DNA from: an uncultured beta proteobacterium | Lineage (GTDB): Bacteria > Pseudomonadota > Gammaproteobacteria > Burkholderiales > Burkholderiaceae_C | Assembly: GCA_903945325.1 (NCBI GenBank) | Contig: CAJAVE010000154.1 | Coordinates: forward strand, 1 to 40,526 | Reading direction: 5' to 3' | Length of the DNA: 40,526 nucleotides | In this document: positions 26,882 through 34,692 of the stretch, piece by piece | Layout: each line of letters begins with the position of its first letter | Position numbering within the stretch: the stretch's first letter is position 1 | The notes under the pieces: model-generated | Seen by the model: only the letters and a program-made list of their open reading frames with translations | Told to the model about the DNA's origin: nothing | The model's database searches: none | Position numbers and translations under genes: made by a program

Positions 26882-28347
26882 GGCTTTTTGCGCACAACCC
26901 CGTAGCGCTGCAAGGTGAGTGAGCGCGCTTCTGCGTGGTCCACGATGGGCATAGGGTAGTCACGACCCAGCTCGATGCCTGCTGCGGTCAATTCAAGCTG
27001 TTTGGACAGCCACGGTGCGTGGACGGACTTGGCACTGAGTCCGGCCAACTGCGGCACATAGCGTTTGATGAATTTGCCCTGGGCATCGAACTTTTCACTT
27101 TGGGTGATGGGGTTGAAAATGCGGAAATACGGCTGTGCATCGCAGCCACTGGAGCTGACCCACTGCCAGCCACCGTTGTTGGCGGACAAGTCGAAATCGT
27201 TGAGTTTCTCCGCAAAATACTTCTCACCCCATCGCCAGTCCAAACCAAGGTGTTTGACCAAAAAACTGCCCGCCACCATGCGCAACCGGTTGTGCATATA
27301 GCCCGTCTGGTTGAGCTGCGCCATGGCCGCGTCCACCAGCGGGTAGCCCGTTGCCCCCTGGCACCAGGCTGCGAACAGCGTTTGGGCGCGCGACCCTTGC
27401 TCCCAGATGATCTGGTCGTACTCTGGTTTGAAGGCATTTTGGGCCACATGAGGAAAGTTCGACAGCACCTGGAAGTAGAAATCCCGCCACACCAATTCGG
27501 CCAGCCAAACTGTTGCCCCCGCGCTGCCCGCTAGCTTGCGCTGCAGGGCCAGTCCGACCAGTTGGCGAATTGACACGGTTCCAAAGCGCAGGTGCACGCC
27601 AAGATAACTTGGGCCTTTGACGGAGGGAAAATTGCGGGTTTGGTCATAGTCGTCCATACGGTCCCAAAAATCTTCCAGCAGTTTGGTCGCACCGTCTGCT
27701 CCCGGTTGGATGGCCAACGCTTTCAAGTTGGTTGATGAGAACCCCAGCGTTTCCAGTTTGGGAACGGCGCTGACATAGGCGATAGGTCGCTCTGCGATTG
27801 CGCTTGCAAAGGGCTCAGTCGCATTCCGGAGCGGCGGTGTCTCCCCCAGACGGGCAAGCCAGGCGCGCATGTAGGGAGTGAAAACGCCATACGGCTTGCC
27901 GGTCTGGGTCAACAACTCGCGCCGCTCAAAAATCACATGGTCTTTTAAAGTGAAGAATTCTGCGGACTGTGCAGCCAGCGCATGGCGCACGGTTGCATCA
28001 CGGGCGATTGCCTGCGGCTCGTAGTCGGTGGCAGTAAAGACGGCTTGCGCGCCCAGTGACATAGCGAGCTTTGGGATGAGCTCGGTGGAAAAACCGTGTT
28101 GCACGATGAGACCCGCCTGCGCCTTGCCAGTGATGGCACGCAGGGTCGCATCCAATTCGACCAGACTTTCACGAATAAACTCAACTCGCCGGTCAGTGCG
28201 CGGCAGATTGTCCAGGATGGCGCGGTCGAAAATAAACGCACAATGGACCCGCACGCACCGTTGCAACGCAACACTCAGCGCGGTGTTGTCGTTGGCGCGC
28301 AGGTCGCGACGAAACCACACCAAACCGGTGTCAAATTCTTTTTGCAT
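26854..28347 (-). CDS. phrB: Deoxyribodipyrimidine photo-lyase (cryptochrome/photolyase family)
   Basis: 497 residues. The N-terminal alpha/beta antenna domain starts LVWFRRDLRANDNTAL. The helical FAD domain carries the class I CPD-photolyase pattern: YLGVHLRFGTVSIRQL, WLAELVWRDFYFQVL, GATGYPLVDAAMAQLNQTG, MHNRLRMVAGSFLVKHL, WRWGEKYFAEKLNDFDLSANNGGWQW and FRIFNPITQSEKFD. It repairs cyclobutane pyrimidine dimers with blue light. The aromatic residues of the FAD pocket are intact. It converges with chpA with a 28-bp 3' overlap. It diverges from yqgE with only 21 bp between the two start codons. Confidence 0.97.
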   Translation of the reverse strand: MQKEFDTGLVWFRRDLRANDNTALSVALQRCVRVHCAFIFDRAILDNLPRTDRRVEFIRESLVELDATLRAITGKAQAGLIVQHGFSTELIPKLAMSLGAQAVFTATDYEPQAIARDATVRHALAAQSAEFFTLKDHVIFERRELLTQTGKPYGVFTPYMRAWLARLGETPPLRNATEPFASAIAERPIAYVSAVPKLETLGFSSTNLKALAIQPGADGATKLLEDFWDRMDDYDQTRNFPSVKGPSYLGVHLRFGTVSIRQLVGLALQRKLAGSAGATVWLAELVWRDFYFQVLSNFPHVAQNAFKPEYDQIIWEQGSRAQTLFAAWCQGATGYPLVDAAMAQLNQTGYMHNRLRMVAGSFLVKHLGLDWRWGEKYFAEKLNDFDLSANNGGWQWVSSSGCDAQPYFRIFNPITQSEKFDAQGKFIKRYVPQLAGLSAKSVHAPWLSKQLELTAAGIELGRDYPMPIVDHAEARSLTLQRYGVVRKKPQTSTAVEQ

Positions 28348-28356
28348 AGCAGCCGC

Positions 28357-28362
28357 TAAAAT
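28357..28362 (+). promoter_or_regulatory. Possible -10 box placed for a leaderless yqgE transcript
   Basis: TAAAAT lies exactly 6 bases before the yqgE ATG (28369), and no Shine-Dalgarno sequence is present. The initiation point expected from a -10 at this position coincides with the start codon. No recognisable -35 is found at 16-18 bp, so support is weak on its own. Confidence 0.3.
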
Positions 28363-28368
28363 TCACAG

Positions 28369-28968
28369 ATGTCTGGCGATTCTGCACCCTTCAACCTCAC
28401 GAATCACTTTCTGATTGCAATGCCAGGGCTGGAAGATGCAATATTTTCCAAAAGCGTGGTTTATGTCTGTGAGCACACGCCCCAAGGCGCTCTCGGTTTG
28501 GTGATCAACAAGCCGGCTGACATCACCATGTCCACCTTGTTTGGCAAAGTGGATTTACCCCTGCAACGCCATGATTTGACGGATGCGCCCGTCTTTCAGG
28601 GGGGGCCGGTTCAGGTCGAGCGTGGCTTTATCCTGCATGAATCCATTTTTGCAGAGACGGACAAGTCCGAGCAGCAACTGTACGCTTCGAGCATGGCGAT
28701 TCCTGGCGGGCTGGAAATGACTACGTCCAAAGACGTTCTGGAAGCACTGTCCAACGGCTCGGGCCCGCGCAAGGTGTTCGTCTCGTTGGGCTATTCGGCG
28801 TGGGGCGAGGGCCAACTGGAGACTGAACTGGGCGAAAACAGCTGGCTTACGGTGGATGCCGACCAGGCGGTCATTTTTGACACCCCCGTGGAGCAGCGTT
28901 ACGACAAGGCGCTGGCACTGCTGGGTCTGCAGGCCTGGATGATTTCATCGCAAGTGGGGCACGCATGA
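28369..28968 (+). CDS. YqgE/AlgH family protein (UPF0301)
   Basis: 199 residues. Family hallmarks: LTNHFLIAMPGLEDAIFSKSVVYVCEH at the start, ALGLVINKP, VFQGGPVQVERGFILHE and LGYSAWGEGQLETELGENSWL. The biochemical role of this widespread family is not settled; AlgH affects alginate regulation in Pseudomonas. The gene is head of a tight run: its stop overlaps the ruvX start (ATGA), the conserved yqgE-ruvX(yqgF) pair. No ribosome binding site precedes the ATG. Confidence 0.95.
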   Translation: MSGDSAPFNLTNHFLIAMPGLEDAIFSKSVVYVCEHTPQGALGLVINKPADITMSTLFGKVDLPLQRHDLTDAPVFQGGPVQVERGFILHESIFAETDKSEQQLYASSMAIPGGLEMTTSKDVLEALSNGSGPRKVFVSLGYSAWGEGQLETELGENSWLTVDADQAVIFDTPVEQRYDKALALLGLQAWMISSQVGHA

Positions 28969-29393
28969 GCGTCGCACCACTCGCAACTGAGGTGGTAATT
29001 GTGCCCATTGCGTTGTCGACCTTTCTGGCAATTGATTTTGGTCTCAAGCGCACCGGCGTCGCGGTCGGCAATCGTCTGATGCGTTCTGCGCAGTCGGTCG
29101 GAACGGTTAAGGCTGAAGGCGATGCCCGGTTTGCCCTCATAGAAAAGCACCTGAAAGAATGGCAACCCGATGCCATCGTTATTGGTGTGCCCTACCACCC
29201 GGACGGCGTGGCCCACGAAAACACCACCCGCGCCAAGAAGTTTGGTCGCCAATTGCACGGCCGCTTTTCACTGCCCGTTTTTGAAGTGGACGAGCGCTAT
29301 AGCACCACCGAGGCCTTGGCGTCGGGCGCCCGCGACGCCGACGCTGCTTCAGCATGCATTATTTTGGAACAGTTCTTAAGGAGTTTGCCGTGA
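28965..29393 (+). CDS. ruvX: RuvX/YqgF Holliday-junction-resolvase-fold nuclease
   Basis: 142 residues. The RNase H-like fold has the catalytic acidic residue in LAIDFGLKRTGVAVG, the middle strand AIVIGVPYHPDG and the second acidic motif VDERYSTTEA, ending with DAASACIILEQFL. YqgF proteins process the 5' end of pre-16S rRNA; the resolvase role was proposed from fold. A leader of about 18 residues before the first strand is slightly long, so a start further in is possible. The start overlaps yqgE; the stop overlaps the pyrR GTG. Confidence 0.93.
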   Translation: MSVAPLATEVVIVPIALSTFLAIDFGLKRTGVAVGNRLMRSAQSVGTVKAEGDARFALIEKHLKEWQPDAIVIGVPYHPDGVAHENTTRAKKFGRQLHGRFSLPVFEVDERYSTTEALASGARDADAASACIILEQFLRSLP

Positions 29394-29887
29394 GTACCTT
29401 AACTCTGGATGCGGAGGCGCTGTACTGCGAATTGCTACTGGGAGTGCAGCGGATTTTTTCGACAAATACCCGCCTGGTTGGTATTACCTCGGGCGGCGCA
29501 TGGCTTGCTGAACGCTTGCAAAAGGATATGAAACTTCCCGGGCAGGCTGGCAAAATTTCCTCTGCCATGCACCGCGACGACTTTGCGCAACGAGGGCTCT
29601 CCAGTGGTGGCCAGACAGTGCTCCCCTTTGATGTGAATGGTGCCGACATTCTGATCCTTGATGACGTGCTCTTTACCGGACGCACCTTGCGTGCGGTGAT
29701 CAACGAGCTCTTCGATTACGGCCGCCCTGCCAGCGTGAAACTGGCCGTACTGGTGGACCGTGGCGGACGCGAACTGCCGGTGCAAGCCGACTTTGCAGCA
29801 GCGCGCGTGACCCTGGCGCCCAACCAGTCTTTGGCCCTGGCCCGCACCGAAGCAGGTGCTTTCAGCTTTGACGTGAAAGACGTCTGA
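29390..29887 (+). CDS. pyrR: PyrR: uracil phosphoribosyltransferase/pyr operon regulator
   Basis: 165 residues from GTG 29390, which has AAGGAG at 29378-29383 with a 6-base spacer and overlaps the ruvX stop. The type I phosphoribosyltransferase fold shows [13 protein letters not shown], the central SSAMHRDDF segment and the PRPP-binding motif [18 protein letters not shown] (about 88-105). The C-terminal [16 protein letters not shown] matches PyrR. In Firmicutes PyrR binds a pyr mRNA anti-antiterminator. Here pyrB starts one base after the pyrR stop, leaving no leader for such a switch at that junction. Uracil salvage or another control mode is therefore more likely. Confidence 0.93.
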   Translation: MSTLTLDAEALYCELLLGVQRIFSTNTRLVGITSGGAWLAERLQKDMKLPGQAGKISSAMHRDDFAQRGLSSGGQTVLPFDVNGADILILDDVLFTGRTLRAVINELFDYGRPASVKLAVLVDRGGRELPVQADFAAARVTLAPNQSLALARTEAGAFSFDVKDV

Positions 29888-29888
29888 C

Positions 29889-30872
29889 ATGCTATACAAA
29901 CGCAACCCCCAACTCAACCAGCACGGCGAACTGGTGCATTTACTGTCCGTCGAAGGTTTGCCGAAAAGTATCCTGACCCACATTCTGGACACGGCGGCCA
30001 ACTTCGTTTCGGTCAACGACCGCGAGGTGAAAAAGGTGCCACTGCTGCGCGGCAAGAGCGTGTTCAACCTGTTCTTCGAGAATTCCACGCGCACCCGCAC
30101 CACCTTCGAGATCGCGGCCAAGCGCCTGTCGGCCGACGTCATCAACCTGGATATTGCGCGCTCGTCGGCCTCCAAGGGCGAGTCGCTGCTGGACACCATT
30201 GCCAATCTGAGCGCCATGGCTGCCGACATGTTCGTGGTGCGCCACAGCGAGTCCGGCGCACCCTACCTGATCGCCCAGCATGTGGCGCCCCATGTGCATG
30301 TGATCAATGCTGGCGACGGACGCCACGCCCACCCCACTCAGGGCCTGCTGGACATGTTCACCATCCGGCACTACAAGAAAGAGTTCTCCAACCTAACTGT
30401 TGCCATCGTCGGCGACGTGCTGCACTCCCGCGTGGCGCGATCCGACATCCATGCACTAACGACGCTGGGCTGTGCCGAGGTGCGCGTGGTTGGCCCCAAA
30501 ACCCTGGTGCCGTCCGACCTGGCGCAAATGGGCGTGCGCGTCTGCCACACGCTGGAAGAGGGCATCAAGGACTGCGACGTCATCATCATGCTTCGCCTGC
30601 AAAACGAGCGCATGAGCGGCGCGCTTTTACCCTCGATGCACGAATTCTTCAAGAGCTATGGCCTAACCCCCGAGAAACTGCAGCTTGCCAAGCCGGACGC
30701 CATCGTCATGCACCCCGGCCCCATCAACCGCGGAGTCGAGATCGACTCCGCCGTGGTGGATGGTGCCCAGAGCGTGATCCTGCCGCAGGTCACGTTCGGC
30801 ATCGCCGTTCGCATGGCGGTGATGAGCATAGTGGCTGGCAATGAAGCCGATTCCCGGAGCGCAACGCGATGA
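29889..30872 (+). CDS. pyrB: Aspartate carbamoyltransferase catalytic subunit
   Basis: 327 residues. The carbamoyl-phosphate site is [13 protein letters not shown] (residues 62-74). [11 protein letters not shown], the [12 protein letters not shown] segment, [13 protein letters not shown] and [13 protein letters not shown] complete the family pattern. It joins carbamoyl phosphate and aspartate, the first committed step of pyrimidine synthesis. The N-terminus is slightly extended relative to E. coli PyrB (311), as in class A dodecameric ATCases, which assemble with PyrC'. It starts one base after pyrR and overlaps pyrC' by 4 bp (ATGA). No pyrI regulatory gene follows. Confidence 0.97.
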   Translation: MLYKRNPQLNQHGELVHLLSVEGLPKSILTHILDTAANFVSVNDREVKKVPLLRGKSVFNLFFENSTRTRTTFEIAAKRLSADVINLDIARSSASKGESLLDTIANLSAMAADMFVVRHSESGAPYLIAQHVAPHVHVINAGDGRHAHPTQGLLDMFTIRHYKKEFSNLTVAIVGDVLHSRVARSDIHALTTLGCAEVRVVGPKTLVPSDLAQMGVRVCHTLEEGIKDCDVIIMLRLQNERMSGALLPSMHEFFKSYGLTPEKLQLAKPDAIVMHPGPINRGVEIDSAVVDGAQSVILPQVTFGIAVRMAVMSIVAGNEADSRSATR

Positions 30873-32161
30873 AAACACTGATCAAGGGCGGGCGGGTCAT
30901 CGATCCAGCCAGCGGATTTGATGAAAAAACCGATGTGGCCCTCGTGGGTACTGCGGTAGCAGCTATTAAAAACATAGCGTCCGATTTTGTGCCAAATGTC
31001 ACCATTGATGCCACCGGCTGCATCGTCATGCCCGGCCTGGTCGATCTCGCGGTCCGTTTGCGCGAGCCCGGACACGAGCACGAAGGCATGCTAGCCTCTG
31101 AGATGGCAGCTGCGGTGGCCGGGGGCGTGACCAGCGTGGTTTGTCCGCCGGATACCGAGCCGGTGCTGGACGAAGCCGGTCTGGTTGAAATGCTGCGCCA
31201 TCGCGCCGAGCAGCTGAAGCAGGCGCGCCTTTTCCCGCTGGGAGCGTTGACGCGCAACCTCGAGGGCGAGGTATTGACCGAAATGCTGCACCTCACTCAG
31301 GCCGGCTGCATTGGTTTCAGCCAGGCTGAAGTTCCTTTAGCCAATACCCAGGTCATGCTGCGTGCTCTGCAATACGCAAGTACCTTTGGCTTCACTGTGT
31401 GGTTGCGACCACAAGAGTTGCACCTCGGAAAGGGCGTAGCAGCCAGCGGACCGTTGGCAACGCGCATGGGCTTAAGCGGCGTGCCAGTGGCGGCCGAGAC
31501 TATTGCCTTGCACACCATCTTCGAGCTGGTGCGCGCCACGCAAGCGCGCGTGCACCTGTGCCGACTGAGCAGCGCGGCGGGTGTGGCCCTGGTGCGCCAG
31601 GTCAAGCTGGAGGGGTTGCCCATTACCTGCGATGTGAGCATCAACTCCCTGCATTTGACCGATGTCGACATGGGCTACTTTGACAGCCGCATGCGACTGA
31701 ACCCGCCGCTGCGGCAGCAACGCGACCGTGACGCCCTGCGCGCGGGTCTGGCCGATGGCACTATTGATGCCTTGGTCTCGGACCACACGCCGGTGGACGA
31801 AGATGCCAAAGCCCTGCCTTTCGCGGAAAGTGAGCCGGGAGCCACGGGGCTGGAGTTGCTGCTGAGCCTGACTTACAAGTGGGCGCAAGACAGTCGCATC
31901 GCCCTAAGCCAGGCATTGGGTGTCGTGACCCACCGGCCCGCGGCCGTGGTTGGTTCCGCATTTGGCAATTTGGCAGCCAGTGCCGGGCGTCTGGTCGTGG
32001 GGGGCGCCGCGGACATCTGTGTCTTTGATCCGCAAGCTGCCTGGACGGTTGAAGCCTCGGCCCTGCGTAGCCAGGGCCACCATACGCCATTTGGTGGCTA
32101 CGAATTACCCGGGCGTGTGCGCGCCACTTTCGTGGGCGGTCAGCTTGCATATCAGTCCTGA
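30869..32161 (+). CDS. pyrX: Dihydroorotase-like protein PyrC' (probably catalytically inactive ATCase partner)
   Basis: 430 residues of the class I dihydroorotase fold. The metal-binding HxH is lost: the canonical DLHVHLREPG reads [10 protein letters not shown] (residues 59-68). The other ligand motifs are also altered: GFSQAEVPL where FSDDG is expected, HLCRLSS where a conserved HxS motif is expected, and SDHTPVDED in place of a DHAPH motif. This matches the inactive PyrC' of Pseudomonas pyrBC' operons, which is needed for the ATCase dodecamer; an active PyrC should be encoded elsewhere. It overlaps pyrB by 4 bp. A dispersed repeat is embedded in frame at residues 22-37. Confidence 0.9.
   Translation: MKTLIKGGRVIDPASGFDEKTDVALVGTAVAAIKNIASDFVPNVTIDATGCIVMPGLVDLAVRLREPGHEHEGMLASEMAAAVAGGVTSVVCPPDTEPVLDEAGLVEMLRHRAEQLKQARLFPLGALTRNLEGEVLTEMLHLTQAGCIGFSQAEVPLANTQVMLRALQYASTFGFTVWLRPQELHLGKGVAASGPLATRMGLSGVPVAAETIALHTIFELVRATQARVHLCRLSSAAGVALVRQVKLEGLPITCDVSINSLHLTDVDMGYFDSRMRLNPPLRQQRDRDALRAGLADGTIDALVSDHTPVDEDAKALPFAESEPGATGLELLLSLTYKWAQDSRIALSQALGVVTHRPAAVVGSAFGNLAASAGRLVVGGAADICVFDPQAAWTVEASALRSQGHHTPFGGYELPGRVRATFVGGQLAYQS
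30934..30980 (+). repeat. Dispersed palindrome element, copy E (inside pyrC')
   Basis: The core at 30962-30978 is GCTATTAAAAACATAGC with perfect 5-bp arms. Upstream GTGGCCCTCGTGGGTACTGC aligns with the CCCC-GTG-TGCGC part of copies B and D. Read in the gene frame the core gives A-I-K-N-I-A. The element is in the same orientation as the gene. Confidence 0.8.
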
Positions 32162-32197
32162 GCCAGGCGTGAAAAATGTGCATGCGTTAGTAGGTGT

Positions 32198-32938
32198 GTG
32201 GCGGTGAAGCGGCTGCGTGCCTGCTGGCGCTTGCTGCGTGTGGTGCTGCACATTCTGGGTGGGGTGTTGACCATACGCACCGTTTATCCACGCCTTGCTC
32301 CCGAGCAAAAGCATGCACGGGTTCAGCGGTGGGCTCTCAAAATGCTTGATTTGTTAGCAATAAGATTGATAGTTAAAGGCAGTCCACCGGTGAGTGGCCC
32401 GATGCTGTTGGCAGCCAACCACATTTCCTGGGTCGACATTGTGGTCATGCACGCGACCCGCCATTGCCGCTTTGTGTCCAAGGACGAGATCGCCCGATGG
32501 CCCCTGGTGTCCACTTTGGCGAACGCCGCTGACACCCTGTACATAACGCGGGAATCCCGTCGCGACGCCATGCGGGTGGTTCACCAAATGGCGCAGTGCC
32601 TGCGGGATGGCGACGTGCTGGCCATTTTTCCCGAAGGCACTACAGGTGATGGCAGCAATCTGCTGCCGTTTCACGCCAATCTGTTGCAGGCTGCGATCTC
32701 CGCCAACGCTCCGGTGCAGCCGGTGGCGCTTCAGTTTGCAGACGGTTCGACTGGCGCCATCAGTTTTGCCCCCTGCTATGTGGGTGACGACACGCTGTGG
32801 CAATCGCTTTGGCGCACCCTGCGTGCCGACAATGTGCAGGCCGTCGTGCAGTTTGGTACACCCGAGTTGGCGCGGGGGCGGGATCGCCGCGCATGGGCAA
32901 CCGACCTTCGTGAAAGCATTGCCACGCTGAGGGGGTAG
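32198..32938 (+). CDS. plsC: 1-acyl-sn-glycerol-3-phosphate acyltransferase
   Basis: 246 residues from GTG 32198; a second GTG at 32204 is possible. The acyltransferase motif I is NHISWVD (H75, D80), motif II/III region follows with VSKDEIARWPLVST, and FPEGTTGDG is motif III near 148. A hydrophobic N-terminal helix (about 11-30) anchors it to the inner membrane. It acylates lysophosphatidic acid to phosphatidic acid, although related OlsA and other lyso-lipid acyltransferases share the motifs. It lies 36 bp after pyrC'. A degenerate repeat-like palindrome sits at residues 54-59. Confidence 0.9.
   Translation: MAVKRLRACWRLLRVVLHILGGVLTIRTVYPRLAPEQKHARVQRWALKMLDLLAIRLIVKGSPPVSGPMLLAANHISWVDIVVMHATRHCRFVSKDEIARWPLVSTLANAADTLYITRESRRDAMRVVHQMAQCLRDGDVLAIFPEGTTGDGSNLLPFHANLLQAAISANAPVQPVALQFADGSTGAISFAPCYVGDDTLWQSLWRTLRADNVQAVVQFGTPELARGRDRRAWATDLRESIATLRG
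32357..32373 (-). repeat. Degenerate repeat-like palindrome, copy F (inside plsC), tentative
   Basis: GCAATAAGATTGATAGT is 17 bp and matches the element core on the minus strand with two changes. The frame gives A-I-R-L-I-V, the same phase as the other intragenic copies. The flanking TGCGCA and CCCC blocks are not convincing, so this may be chance. Confidence 0.35.
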
Positions 32939-32981
32939 CCCGTCATTCCCATGTCCATCCCCTTACAACAATAGGTGTGTA

Positions 32982-33725
32982 TCAGTCGCTTGCCAGACAA
33001 GCTTTGAGTGCGAATTTAGACCGGGATTTGTCGGGACTTGAGAGCTGTTTGATCCAAGAGGTCTCCCGATCACGAATCGTGGATAAAAAGTACTGGGCTC
33101 CTGAACCTTTGCTGGACATGTGTGCAAAGATGTCAAATCCGGACTCCAGGAAAGCTTGCAATGAACCGATGCCTGCGGCCTGGGCCGGACGACGCATCAT
33201 TCTCAGCATGAGCCGTAGTCCCGGGATGCGCGTCAGGCGGTCGAGTTCGAACCCAATGTTGAGTACCATGTCCAGTTGATCGTCTCTGTCTCGCCTTCGA
33301 TCCACTGCTTCCCAGCAGTCTACATATCGCGACACCTCCTCTGCAGCCACCGACGGCGCTTTTTCCATCCAAACTTCTGCCATACGACGGTCCAGTTTCT
33401 CAGTCAGAACATGCAATTTGGCAAGTGCTACCGCAGTTGCAACCACTTGCTGCGGAAATATTCTTTGCAAACCGCCAGCAATCCGCGCGAATTGAGCATC
33501 ACGCAGCGAATAGTCTTTGTCGCTGTACAAATCTTCAAGGAAGAAGCGTGCCGCTCTGCCGTATTCAGGGGTCGCCAACAGATCTGCATAGGTCCCGGCG
33601 AACCGACGTGCCTGAAACGACTTGATGGCGACCGTTGCGGCATGCAAATTGACATCTGCGTTTGCGTCAATTCTCATTTTGGCAACTTGCGCCACAGCTT
33701 CTCGAATCGTTTGTGCTGCGTTCAT
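32982..33725 (-). CDS. Conserved protein of unknown function with an FFLxxLY motif
   Basis: 247 residues, predicted cytoplasmic, with no signal peptide or membrane segment and mostly helical. I recognise an FFLEDLYSDKDYSLRD motif (about 71-86) and a following ARIAGGLQRIFP; these recur in an uncharacterised proteobacterial family. RRRDRDDQLDMVL and LRLMLRMMRRPAQAAGIGSLQ are further distinctive parts. No catalytic residues can be assigned. The gene converges with plsC (44 bp) and is divergent from the GNAT gene (152 bp). No clear ribosome binding site precedes the ATG. Confidence 0.8.
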   Translation of the reverse strand: MNAAQTIREAVAQVAKMRIDANADVNLHAATVAIKSFQARRFAGTYADLLATPEYGRAARFFLEDLYSDKDYSLRDAQFARIAGGLQRIFPQQVVATAVALAKLHVLTEKLDRRMAEVWMEKAPSVAAEEVSRYVDCWEAVDRRRDRDDQLDMVLNIGFELDRLTRIPGLRLMLRMMRRPAQAAGIGSLQAFLESGFDIFAHMSSKGSGAQYFLSTIRDRETSWIKQLSSPDKSRSKFALKACLASD

Positions 33726-33850
33726 ATAAATTGCGACTCAGTGTAGCCAAACGAACGACGTTGCCATTGGGTGTCGTGCTCTAGAAAAGTCGGGTTCAGT
33801 TGTTGGAAATTGGTCACCATTTGTCTTCTGGTCAATTTTGAGGTGTCAAT

Positions 33851-33868
33851 ACTAGGGAAAACCCGTAT
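33851..33868. promoter_or_regulatory. GGG-AAAA-CCC inverted repeat upstream of the GNAT gene
   Basis: ACTAGGGAAAACCCGTAT is a near-palindrome centred on AAAA, ending about 10 bases before the GNAT ATG (33878). TATATT at 33866-33871 overlaps its right end and lies exactly 6 bases from the ATG, as expected for a leaderless transcript. A regulator binding here would sit over the promoter. The 152-bp gap is shared with the divergent unknown gene; nothing else was seen in it. Confidence 0.4.
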
Positions 33869-33877
33869 ATTCGAGCA

Positions 33878-34609
33878 ATGCTTGAAGCCACAAACCTCAT
33901 AAAAGCCTCTCTGGCGACGGGGCGTGCCCTTTTGCGGACCCCGCGTTCCAGCGAAGAGGAAGTCGCGGTGGCGCGTACATCACCATACCTGGTTCCCATA
34001 CGCTCACTGGGTGCAAATCACCGTCAACGAATTGCCGAACACCTGCTGTCATTAGGGCCACATGACCGCTATTTGCGCTTCGGGTATAGCGCTCAGGATG
34101 AGCAGATTCAACGCTATGTAGACAGTTTGAATTTCGAGCGAGACGAAATTTTTGGTATTTACAACCGAAAGCTGGCGCTTCTTGCTATGGCTCACTTGGC
34201 ATACGCTCCAGACAAAAGTTACGACTCCTGTGCAGAGTTTGGTGTTTCGGTCCTTGCATCCGCGCGTGGGCGTGGTTACGGGGCCCGTCTATTTGATCGT
34301 GCCGCGATGCATGCGAGCAACGATGGCATCAGCCTGATGTTCATTCATGCGCTGAGCGAAAACGAAGCGATGTTAAAAATTGCCCGCAAAGCCGGGGCGC
34401 GTGTCGAACGCGAGGGTACCGAGAGCGATGCGTATCTGCAATTGCCACCATCCACACTGGACACCCGGATGACCGAGATGGTGGAAGAGACCGTTGCATT
34501 AACCGACTATCGCATCAAAGTGCAAGCCAAGCAGTTCTGGAGTTTTCTTGCTGAGGTTCAGGCTATCCGTCAGAGCGCAATCGAGGCTCAAAGTCGCACC
34601 CCGCCCTGA
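33878..34609 (+). CDS. GNAT-family N-acetyltransferase
   Basis: 243 residues. A GNAT domain occupies about 40-190: VPIRSLGANHRQRIAEHLLSL, LALLAMAHLAY, the acetyl-CoA motif A SVLASARGRGYGARLFDRA (RGRGYG near 132-137), then FIHALSENEAMLKIARKAGARV. The C-terminal 60 residues are helical and lack known motifs. The substrate is unknown. A GGGAAAACCC palindrome and a -10-like TATATT precede the ATG directly, and no Shine-Dalgarno is visible, which suggests regulated and perhaps leaderless expression. It is 83 bp before corC and could have a separate transcript. Confidence 0.85.
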   Translation: MLEATNLIKASLATGRALLRTPRSSEEEVAVARTSPYLVPIRSLGANHRQRIAEHLLSLGPHDRYLRFGYSAQDEQIQRYVDSLNFERDEIFGIYNRKLALLAMAHLAYAPDKSYDSCAEFGVSVLASARGRGYGARLFDRAAMHASNDGISLMFIHALSENEAMLKIARKAGARVEREGTESDAYLQLPPSTLDTRMTEMVEETVALTDYRIKVQAKQFWSFLAEVQAIRQSAIEAQSRTPP

Positions 34610-34692
34610 GCCGACGCGGCGGCTGTCAGGTCGCCACACAAATCCGCTATCCTTGAGGGTCCGAAACAACGGCAGTCCCTGCCACCACGTCA

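Noticed and set aside
29298..29307. GCTATAGC in ruvX as a repeat relic
   Set aside because: It encodes the conserved family motif ERYSTT, so it is explained by protein constraint.
34068..34090. GCTAT...ATAGC in the GNAT gene as a further repeat copy
   Set aside because: The spacing is 23 bp and not 17, the flanking blocks are absent, and the peptide (RYLRFGYSA) looks like ordinary GNAT sequence.
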